From Puccinellia tenuiflora (lineage: Eukaryota; Streptophyta; Magnoliopsida; Poales; Poaceae): a stretch of DNA of 64,000 nucleotides. The position numbers and the translations under genes are program-made. This document shows, piece by piece, positions 54,491-64,000 of this stretch (within the stretch, counting starts at the first letter, position 1; each line of letters starts with the position of its first letter). The DNA lies in assembly GCA_012064385.1 (NCBI GenBank), contig QRDG01000061.1, positions 554,296 to 618,295 of the forward strand. Direction: 5' to 3'. Below the pieces are notes generated by a model, which saw nothing but the letters and a program-made list of their open reading frames with translations, was not told where the DNA came from and made no database searches.

Positions 54491-57400
54491 TGTAGCGCCC
54501 TTGCTTAGAAAAGCAATGACACATCGTGAAATATGCTATTCCCTGGATCGAGTATGGATAGCAATTCACAAATAGATGTAATATCATGCATCAATGTCAA
54601 ATAATTATTACATCGCGAGATCCATAAATAAAATATTCTTTACAAAATGCATAGCCAAAAGCTAGCTTGAATGTAAAGTTTGGCAGCGGAAACATAAGTA
54701 GCACAGAGAGCTTCATCATCTTCATGTGCCACTGGCATACATGTTGGTTGCAAGCTCGAAAGGTAGACGTCCTCACTCTTCATCGTTAAAAACCTGCAAC
54801 ATTAATGTTGCAGCCCAGGGAATTTGGGTCAATACCTTGTGACAGGCTGGCAAGTGATACTTTGGTGGAATATAGAATGGCAAGACTAATACTACATGCT
54901 TATATGGCTGGTGGAGTTCAAGGCTATTGCGTAAAGCAAATTTTGTCCTACTTTTCATAAACATTGTATTCTCAACTTTTCAATATGAGACACACCCATG
55001 GAACGCATCCAAGGTCTCATATACCCGAGTTCACCCATCAAATTTTATTATGAAATTGGAATGAGGAGATTTTCCATCGACATCCTTATCCAGCTGCTCA
55101 GAATTGTCCGTAACCGGGGACACGGCTATGATCATAGTTTTACACTCTCGAGAGGTTGTGCACTTTCACCACGAGACTTCATCAACCCATTCTGACCTTG
55201 ACCTTGTTGAAGTGAAAAGGAAAGGTGAAGATGAAGACGAGACCTTTGGGAAACAGTCCCCTGTTCCTCAAACAGACCCATACAAGACATTCATCCGCTG
55301 AGAACTGTCGGAATCAGGTTCCTAGAACTTACTTAGTCAAGGCATAGCCATAATACCAAGTGGCTGCACTGGAAGCAATCTAAACTTGGAGTGACTTAAA
55401 TCTCTTTGTTCCTGGGTGGCCGTTCACAAGTGCACGTACTCAGTTAAAACCATGGAAATGGCCCTGAGCAGCCACTCAACTTTGACCACCAATAGAGCAA
55501 AACCAATTGCCACCCAGGTAGTTCATTAACTTAGTAGAGTTTTTATCCTTTCATACTACAATAAAACATTTCAGCATTGCAGTTCTAACCTCTACCAAGT
55601 GAATGGGTTCCTAAATCAACAGGAATAAAGGGTGATGTACTAACAGGTCTGCATAGCAATATAGTAGTACACCTATCATGTATACTACTGAAATAGTCTA
55701 CAATGCATATATAATAAAATAGTAGGTCTTTCATGAAAGGGTGTATGCACTTGCCTTTTGGAACTTGTCGTTGCTCACACACTCTTTTTCAACGTAGCTC
55801 AAAGCTCTCCGTTAAATCTATACAATGCAAACAATTGACAATAAGCAACAATACAACAATCAAATAAACAAACATAACAACAAACATGGATAGAAACAGA
55901 CATATCTTGGTTGGGGGTCCAAGTTTCAATACATGATCCCATATGCAAAAGGAATCAATGTATTAAGGTTTGGGGTTTGCCATTTGGGTCCGGGGTTGGC
56001 CTGAAATCAAATTTGAATAGGTTGAAGGGTTGTTTCAAAGGTTGTAGGGATTGGTCTTGATCAGAGTGATCACTCAAAAGAGTTGGTCAAAGGAGCTTTA
56101 AAATCATTTTGAAACTATGGTTTGCAAAACATTAACATTTAAATGGCCTTTGGCACACTTTCAATGTTTATGTTTGAAAAGGTGGTAGCTAGGCCTGGTT
56201 TTGGTCTCTCTGGACAGAGGGCTTCTAAACAAAGCTACTGGAATTGGATTCACTCAAAATACATTTTTAAACTAAAGTTATGTCAAATTTACTCAAACTC
56301 CTCATTTGAAATTTGAATAAATATAAATTAGACAAAACAGAAAACTAATACAGCCAAAAGATTCTAATTTTCCTAAGGTTTCCAAAAAGGTATTATTTGT
56401 CTAATTTGGCCAAACAGAGAAAAAGATATGAAGGTTTGAAGTTGCAGGGACTTTTCTGTAAAACTGCCATTTAAATTTTATTTCGGGAAAAATCCCAGAA
56501 AAGGGCTTGGCTCGGCTTGAGCTGCGGCTCGGCTTAGTCTGGGCTTGAGTCTGAGCTGTGGTTCGGCTCGGCTCGATCTAGTCTGGGCCGTCAGATCGGG
56601 ATCGGGTGGTCCTGGAGCTAGGGTTTACCGACGACGGCGGACGGTCACCGGAGCGGAGAGGACGGCGGCCGGTGGCTCGGTCGTGGATGATTCCGTTGCT
56701 CCGGTGGCTCCCTGGGCAAGAGGTGGTGACGAAGGGGTGGAGGGGAACGTGTCGAAGAAGATGGCGAGGTCGGAGTCGACGTTCGTGTCCTGTGGCGGCG
56801 GGGAGGCGTGGCCGGAGTGGCGACGGCGGACGGCTCGGGCGTGGACGGGGTTGATGCTCCGGGGGTCCCCGTGCTCAGAGAAGACGATCACGAGGTTCTA
56901 CTCCACGCGGCGAAGCGAATGGTGGTCGTGGTGAGGTCGAGGGCGTCCTGGAGCGGGCACTGGAGGCGACCGGAGGTGCAGCGGCGGAGGTGACCTTCGG
57001 GTCGATCATGCCCTGCTCGATTTGGCTGCGGAAAAATTCAATCAAGGTGTCACGGCGATGCGCAAGGAGGAGGGGAAGAGAGGAGGCCAAGAATCGGCGT
57101 CGGGGACAAACCTCGTCGGCCGGAATCGGAGAAACACGGCGGCGGTCGAGGTGGACTCCGGTGAGCGAATCCGGCCGTCTCGGGGCACGAAATGGAGAGG
57201 GAGCAGGGGGAAAAGAGAGAGGAGAGCCAGGGCTTCCAAGGGACGGGGTCGGCGAGGCAAGGGGTTCCTTCAATCGCGAGCAATCAAGGAGGAGCATCTC
57301 GGGCCGAAACTGCCGTGGACGAGTTTTGAAGGCGATGACGTCAGCATGACGTCATCATTTCTTTTTCTTTATTTTCTGTTTTCTTTTACAAATTTTGATT

Positions 57401-57988
57401 TAGGCCTCCAAATCAAGTCAAATAAATTTGTAAAAATTTGTAAAATTCCAAATAGTCAAAATAGACACTTAGGAACTATTTTTGGTCAAAACAAAATTAC
57501 CAAAATACCCTTTTGATCAAATATGCCTTATATGGCTAATTGGGAATTTTCTAAATTAGGGTTTATAAATATCCCAAAATATTTAATTAAAAACCAGAGG
57601 GTAATATGAGTAATATCATTCAAAATGATAACTCATTTTCATACTAAAATATTTTAAGGTAAAACATTTTTATAAAACAAAGCTTGCAAAAGTATTTTAA
57701 ATTATTTCCACAAATGAAATAGGGTTTATAATATCCTCATATTATTTATTTTAAAACAATAAACCAAAGGGGAAAATACTATTTGAAAACCCCATTTAAA
57801 TATTTTATTTCCAAGACTTTAAATTGAGATTTGAAGATAAAGGAATACTTAATTTAAAATATAACTTCGAAGATGTCAAAACAATCTTCTATAAAAGCTT
57901 TTCTTGATTTTGGAGACTTTATTTAATTATTAACAAAAGTTTTAAATTTTTGTGATTTTTAAAACATTCCAAAATTTGGGATGTTACA
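54491..57988 (-). repeat. 5' LTR of the LARD-like element
   Basis: 3,498 bp, almost identical to 47921-51417. It should hold the active promoter for minus-strand transcription. The paired TGACGTCA sites are at 57336-57343 and 57347-57354. Confidence 0.93.
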
Positions 57989-57993
57989 ACTTT

Positions 57994-59217
57994 GGGGAAG
58001 AAGGGGGTCTTTTATAGGTCCCCACGAAAAAGAGCCGTTGCAGGAAACACTCCCCGGAGACTCCGGTCTGCCCAGGCCGGAGACTCCGGCCCAAACCGGA
58101 GACTCCGGGGTGTCTCCGGCAGGGCAACAGAGCCGCACCACCCGTTCGACGAAAAAACAAAGTTTCAGACCGGTTACTCCGGTCTAGGGCCGGAGACTCC
58201 GGCCTACAGAAAAACTGCAAAAACAGCAAAACGAAAACTGCAATAACTTTTTCACCCGGACTCCGATTTCGATGATCTTGGGCTCGATGGAACCGCTCAA
58301 CCGCAACGAAGAGCTCTACAAGATCATGCAGAGAAACATCATAGTCCTACAATGGAGAATAAAACCAAATGTAGAAAGGTAAACCTTCTCTAAAAAGGAA
58401 CAACCGGTAAATTCTCCAACATCATAGTCCTACAATGAAGACTCCGTTTTCTATGATATTGGGCTTGTTTAAAAGATAATCACAAGCCCTACAAGATCAT
58501 GCATATACACATCATAGTCCATCATGTGAGGAGGAAATCATAAGGAGAGAGTTTGACCTCTCTTAGAAGAGACAAACCGGTAAAACCTCCAATATAAAAA
58601 ACGCAAGAAGATATTCATGAAATCCGTTTTTGATGAAGTAGAGCTTGGTATGGAGATGAACACAAGCTCTAAATTCTCACATGGATAAAAGCCAAATAAC
58701 AACCAAGAAAGATGATTGCAAAGATGCAAAGGTTTGTGCTCTCTACGGCGATACGATCAGTCGAGAGCCCCTCTTGATAGTACAGTTAACTATCCTATAA
58801 TCCGGTCTCTCACTAATATCATGAGACCGGTAAAATAGAAACCCTATCAAGATCATACCTTTGCCTTGCGCATAAATCCACTTGAGGTTGAAGAAAATGA
58901 TCTTCATCTCCTTAAGACGCACCACCTTTCTTGATTGCGCTTTGCTTGGTGAACATTCACATGTTGCTCCCCCATACACCAATATGGGAGAAGCACTCTT
59001 CGGCATATCTTCACTTGGACATGAGTGTTGATCAACCCGCACTTAGCCTTGATCAACACAAACTCTTCTTCTTTTTCTTCCCTTAGCCTTGATTCCAACA
59101 TATGGAGATCAAGCAACGCAAATGGACACACCTACAAATATAGCTCAATGCAAACATTAGTCCATAGAGATTGTCATTAATTACCAAAATCACGCATGGG
59201 GCAACCATGCACTTTCA
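57994..59217 (-). repeat. 3' LTR of the gag-type element, right part
   Basis: 1.2 kb; begins (minus) TGAAAGTGCATGGTTGCC at 59217. It contains the palindrome array at 58054-58202. No coding frame. Confidence 0.8.
58054..58202. repeat. Array of CCGGAGACTCCGG palindromes
   Basis: Perfect copies at 58054-58066, 58077-58089, 58096-58108 and 58190-58202, and a variant CCGGTTACTCCGG at 58170-58182. A degenerate copy follows at 58105-58119. Confidence 0.92.
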
Positions 59218-62200
59218 ATCTCCCCCATTTTGGTAATTGATGACAAACCCTTTTAAGAGGGTTTATATAATGAATTAAGCAACCTTGCAAGACAAACAAG
59301 CAAGGATGCAAGTGCATTAAAGGCAAATGCAACAAAAGCATAAAACCCGAATTCCCTTAAACCCTCTAAACTTCTCCCCATTGGCATCGATTGCCGAAAT
59401 GGGAAGAAAAATTTAGAAGGCCAATATAATATGAGTTCCTCCATAAAGTGTGCATTTCTCGTGATATGAGTGAAATCAAATGCACATATTCATTGACGAA
59501 TAATTAGAGGGAATCAAGTTATATTGAGGATCCAAAGATTGCAAATAAGATGAAATCATTCTAAACATCTCCACAAAGGAGAAAAGCAATCGAAAAGATC
59601 CAAAGCGAGAGTTCTAAATAAAAATGGAGAAGCTCCCCAATGTTTATGCACTATTGAGGAGTGCACAAATATGGCATCCTCGCTCCCCCCAAAATCATCT
59701 AGAACACGCAACAAGTGCAAGTGTGCATAAAGCAAAAGCAAATCATAGCACTTGCACCAAAGATATGGTTGAGCCATAAGGAGATACCAAATTTCAAAGA
59801 TTCAACATAAGATAGGCCCAACCGAAAAAAGATCTTTAAAAGGGGTATGTTCACGAGCTTAGGGATACCAATTGAGAATGCCAAAAGCTAGTGAGAGCAT
59901 TTAGCCAACAAAAATCAACATACTCACCATGGTAAGCATGAAGTGAAAGATCCTTAACAAATACATGAGTGTACAAAGATACCAATAAACAATGAGACAA
60001 GCACTCATGAGATAAAATTAGAGCCACCAAAGAATTAGAGATAAAACAAGGTAGCTCAAAAGAAATAGGATACCAACTAAAAAGTGACCTCTCTCATATG
60101 TATAGGTTTCTAAGTAGACAAATCGTTGATGATCTACATCCACAAAGAAACTTGCACATATGAGATGGTTGATAAAGAAGAGAACACGGTATCCTAAAGG
60201 AAGTCATAAATATACAAACGAGATTATTGCAAAAAGCATAGCACATAGCTCAAATTTATCTCATTTTATATAAATGAACTTCAAATATATCAAATGCATC
60301 ACACATATCACTAAGGGAACAAGAGATAGTGGACATGCTTTGAGTTAGGCAACAAGTATCACAAAGAAATAATACCAATTGAAGAAAGGGTTTTTGCAAT
60401 TTCATCACAAATATCACAAAGATATACAAAGTGAAGGAAATAGGCCAAAACCACAACAATTGCATATGAAAGCTTTCATGCAAAGAGGCAACCTACACAA
60501 GGTTGGATACTAAAAAGGTATGCATGGGATAGATAATTGTTACCGATATGACATTGGTGATGAAGAAGATGATTCTTTGTTAGTCATCAAAGCTTAACTC
60601 CTTAGATAACATGGTGAGAACAGCTTCCTTATGAATGAGGCAAGCATCCAATGCATATCCATTATACCTAAAACAAAATTCAAGCACAAAATGGTTCTCA
60701 AACTCATTGGGTCCCATAGTAGTTAGATAAACTACAATATATAGGAAACACTCCACATCAATATGTGCATATAGATATGAAATTGAATTTCATGCACATC
60801 TTAGCCGATTTAGGACTCGGTGGAGTATCCCTGTGTATTGGAACTAGAAAGACAAACATGTCATATAATATATATATATATTAGAGAGTATACATGCAAA
60901 GTCTTTCAAGAACCAAATGAGATACAATTTGGACGAAAACACCAAGTAAACCAAGAGGAGAGCACACCAAAGTGTGACACAAAAGGTTGTCCAAATTATA
61001 TCAAAATCCAAATCAACACATGATTGAGGAAAAAATCAAGTCAACATATGATTGATTCCAACACACATCAACACATGAAGTGTGATAACAAAAGGAATCA
61101 AATCAAACAACACATGAGAGATAAGACACCAATTGAAAATACGATACCAACTAGGAGCAAAGATACCAAAAGAAGGATGATACTCGATCGAAATCAAGTA
61201 AACTAAAATAAAGCAATAAGGTATCAAAACTCCCACAATAAATATCAATTGAAACAAATATCTATGGAGGTGATATTAAATTCCAGTTAATACCAATTGA
61301 AGTTACCTAGGCAAGGCCAAAGAGCATATAAAATAAAAATAGACATGCTCAAAGGATTTTCTCATTCAAGGCAATAAAACACAAGACGAGGAATGAGAAA
61401 GCAAACTCCCAAGAGAGAGCAAGGTTACACCAAATAAACCAAACACCCTCTACACTTTTCATGATGGCACAAAGCATCAAAAAAAAGATTTGTCTTCCAT
61501 AAACACATAAGATAGAAATTAAATGCCAATTGAAAGGATCAAATATTGATAGATGTGATAGTGTTCTAAATAAAAAGGAATGCTCCCCCAAGATTAATGC
61601 ATTATCTTAGATATTTGCATTTGAATACAAAATGCATGCACAAGGGATCATTACTCTCCATATTTTATTTACAACACTAAACACTACCAATTGAAAGATC
61701 AGGATCCATGCAAGAGACAAGGAGGACACAGGGAGTAAAAACAAACACACTTGGCAATAAATAAGACCATTCAACGCAAGAGCCAATGTGAAGATGGTCT
61801 ACACAATCCACCACAATTACTAGTATCACTTGTCATGGACAAGGAGTATAGAGATATTTCTCGGTGGTATATAGGAATGATGTTCAAGACCAACTTCACA
61901 ACAAACAAGCATATGGCAAGAGATAAGAAATGAAACACCATATTTTGAAAAAGGTTTGTTGGTAGTTTCAACTATTCGAACCAACTGGCAAAGTCATGGT
62001 TAGAATAAAGTGAAACAAATGGTTTCTCAAATAATATATGGAAATGCATATTAGAGAAAAACCAGGCCAAGCAAACTCACACAAACAAGAGCCAAAGGAT
62101 AACCAAAAGAAAAATGGAACTTGTTCGAGCAAACATGCCACATAGGAATAAGATAATTTACAATATCAAATCTAAGTGGCAAACCTCAAATGTTCACATT

Positions 62201-62802
62201 TTTATGGGATTGTAATATGCACATAGCTTATTACTCCCCCATAATGTGATAATTCATTTTATTTTTAAAGAAGAGGCAAATGAAAACCAACTAGAGAAAT
62301 TAATGGACATTATAGAATTTGAATTTCTCATGATTATGACATACCACATAGTAACTAGATAATATTGAAATATCAATACTAGGTGGTGTGCCTCATGTGC
62401 ACAGATTTTTGGGTTTGTGAAATGCACAAAGCACATCACTCCCCCAAAATGGGATAGTCCATTAATATCTCAAAGAGCCAATTGAAATCAACACAAGATC
62501 CAAATAGCTCAACACAAAGTTACACATACATGATACACAACTAACATACACAACCTTGAATAACAAGACAAGTAAGAAAGTAGCATATCATATACAAGCA
62601 CATGCTAGGAACAAAACTAACACATGCAAGGGAGCAAGCAACTTTCAATGTATATGAATTAACTACATGTTACCGCAAAGAGGAAGCATTGGATATGAGA
62701 TAGATATGTGATCCTCCAATTGACTTGGCTTGGGAAATAAAACCATGAAGATCCCTTAACTCTTCAAATGATGGCCAAGTCTCCAATGTCCTCCACCAAC
62801 AC
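59218..62802 (-). other. Noncoding interior of the gag-type element with recurrent motifs
   Basis: 3.6 kb without any frame longer than about 80 codons. CCAATTGAA or CCAATTGAG recurs at 59868, 60375, 61129, 61293, 61526, 61687 and 62478. CTCCCCC tracts (GGGGGAG on the minus strand) recur at 59219, 59682, 61582, 62233 and 62439. This is where protease-pol would be in a full element; none is recognisable. Confidence 0.65.
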
Positions 62803-64000
62803 CTATTGATCAAGAACCAAGTTGGATCCTAAGAAGTTAGTCACAATAGGCTTGGGAACCCAAATGGTTCTTTTCTTGACACCACTTTGAGTCCCCACAT
62901 ATTTGGCAAACACATTGCCAATTCTATCCTTCCCAAGAGAATAAACATCATCAATTATGATAGGGTTGGATGAGGTACCGTTAGTGCATGAAGAAGCAAA
63001 ATGACCTTTGCCACGGCAAAGGTAGCAACACCGACTCTTCTTCTTAATAGGCTCCTCAACTTGAGGAGCAATAACTTGAGTCTTCTTAGGAGGTGGCCTT
63101 TGTTCAACTCGTGGTTGAGCACGAGATTGAACAAGAGGCCGCTTCCCTAGTTGCTTCTCACTAAGAGGCTTCTTCTTCATTGGGCAATCACGAACATGGT
63201 GCCCTTCTAGCTTGCACTTGAAGCAAGTGATCTTGGCCGGGTTCTTGACTTGAACTTGGCCCTTCTTCTTGTTGTACTTGGACTTGTTCTTGTTGTTGGA
63301 GTTGAATCCAAGTCCACTCTTGTCATTTGGGGATTGTTGCACACTCAACATGTTGTTAAGTGCACTCTTCCCTTCATGACGCTTTTCCAAGCCTTTCTTC
63401 AAGGAAACGACTTGGACGTTGAGGTCTTTTATTTTCTCTACATGGTTAGTGGCAACAAAAGCACTAGAGGAAGTAGAAGCTTCATTGTTAGAGCAACAAG
63501 GCAAAGAAAGTAATTCATCACATGATGTTCCAACATTTTAAGTGGATGACCTACTAGGACTAGCACATGGCAATATTGCATTTTGAGCTAAAGTTGTGCT
63601 ATTGTCGACATGAGGCTCACAAGATGTTACCTTTGTAGTGATGGCCTCATGGGCTAACTTTAGACTAGCATAGGATGCTAGAAGATCATCATTAGAGCTA
63701 GATAGCTTTTCATGACTTTCTTTCAACTTCCCATACTTGCTAGTTAGCAACTCAAGTTGAGCCCTTAGCTCAACATTCTCCTTCAAAATAGATGCTTCAC
63801 AAGAAATGAAGTTAGTAGCACAAGCATCATTAACATTAGGAATAGAAGAAGAAAGCTTAGCAAGCTCTTCATTTAATCTAGCATTTTCCTTTCTTGTGAC
63901 TTTATATTTAGCATGAGCATGGTCACGTTCTTTAATGATTTTAGCAAATTATTTCATTATGAGACTCCTCAATAGATTCTAATTTCTCCTCAAGAGAAGC
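62803..64000 (-). pseudogene. Gag of the gag-type element (two CCHC knuckles, coiled coil), partial
   Basis: Read on minus from beyond the window edge. A Leu/Glu/Lys-rich coiled-coil stretch (about 63550-63930, e.g. ENVELRAQLELLTSKYGKLK) is followed by a Ser/Asn-rich linker and two knuckles, CFKCKLEGHHVRDC (about 63200) and CYLCRGKGHFASSC (about 63010). The end is basic and reads KKRTIWVPKPIVTNFLGSN. TAA at 63538-63540 interrupts the frame, which continues in phase on both sides, and a frameshift lies near 63950. It should package element RNA. The tail resembles plant Copia-type gag C-termini; that assignment is tentative. Confidence 0.8.

Larger units (their letters stand above)
47921..57988 (-). 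mobile_element. LARD-like LTR element with an eight-zinc-knuckle protein
   Basis: 10,068 bp with TSD acttt (47916-47920 and 57989-57993). The LTRs are about 3.5 kb (47921-51417 and 54491-57988) and the interior is 3,073 bp. The LTRs differ by roughly five substitutions and seven single-base indels, so insertion is very recent or the LTRs were recently homogenised. A tRNA-Met-type PBS fixes the minus orientation. The interior encodes only the zinc-knuckle ORF; no RT, RNase H or integrase motif was seen. Long LTRs with a short, pol-less interior match the LARD class known from Triticeae; whether this is a named family was not checked. Confidence 0.9.
46934..64000 (-). mobile_element. Gag-type LTR retrotransposon without visible pol (extends beyond the window)
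   Basis: Its left (3') LTR runs from 46934 to 59217, interrupted by the element at 47921-57988; without that insert the LTR is about 2.2 kb. On the minus strand the LTR starts TGAAAGTGCATGG (59217) and ends GACATCTAGTCA (46934). The polypurine tract TTTTGGGGGAGAT lies just upstream (59218-59231). The probable TSD base string left of it is aacta (46929-46933). The interior has 3.6 kb of noncoding DNA and then gag (62803 onward). No protease, RT or integrase motif was found in the visible part, so it looks non-autonomous; the 5' LTR is outside the window. Confidence 0.8.

Overview
The window looks like a large grass genome, most likely Triticeae (wheat, Aegilops, barley or rye). The evidence is nested LTR retrotransposons with 5-bp target-site duplications (TSDs), CACTA transposons with CACTA...TAGTG ends, plant LINEs with DUF4283/APE/RT/zf-RVT proteins, a Tourist-like MITE, and one GC-rich monocot gene with introns. 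No bacterial-type feature is present. About 95% of the window is transposable elements (TEs).

Layout. 1-11816: an LTR (A) whose left end is outside the window, split by a 9.5-kb non-autonomous Gypsy element (1420-10910, minus, TSD aaatc). That element carries a frameshifted gag-protease and, on the opposite strand, a spliced 1155-codon reading frame, but no RT or integrase. 11817-14826: a 5'-truncated LTR (B) of the same family. 14827-17061: CACTA remnant with a decayed Ulp1-like protease gene. 18800-23761: CACTA derivative with long inverted arms, split by a 3.66-kb solo LTR (19232-22894, TSD tacat). 24405-28690: Copia gag-pol without recognisable LTRs. 31778-33720: the only intact host gene, a six-exon beta-carotene 3-hydroxylase (288 aa, all four His motifs). 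33737-41270: LINE of about 7.5 kb with a 16-bp TSD, 0.27 kb downstream of that gene's stop codon. 41356-42079: Tourist/Harbinger-like MITE. 42438 onward: CACTA terminus with a truncated LINE (42981-43820), then a 353/706-bp tandem array (44205-46365). 46717-46933: a promoter and first-exon-like start cut off by an LTR element. 46934-64000: that element (minus, gag-type, no pol seen), whose LTR is split by a very young 10-kb element (47921-57988, TSD acttt). The young element has 3.5-kb LTRs and a 3.1-kb interior coding for a protein with eight CCHC zinc knuckles.

How the parts relate. The host gene makes xanthophylls in plastids. Everything else is insertion history, and the TSDs give the order: Gypsy into LTR A; solo LTR into the CACTA arm; the zinc-knuckle element into the LTR of the gag-only element; and that element into a gene-like 5' end. 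The strongest candidates for something little described are the eight-knuckle element and the Gypsy element with its spliced antisense gene. Also notable are the palindrome arrays, the recurrent CCAATTGAA words and the paired TGACGTCA sites in LTRs. All family names rest on reading motifs by eye; no database search was made.
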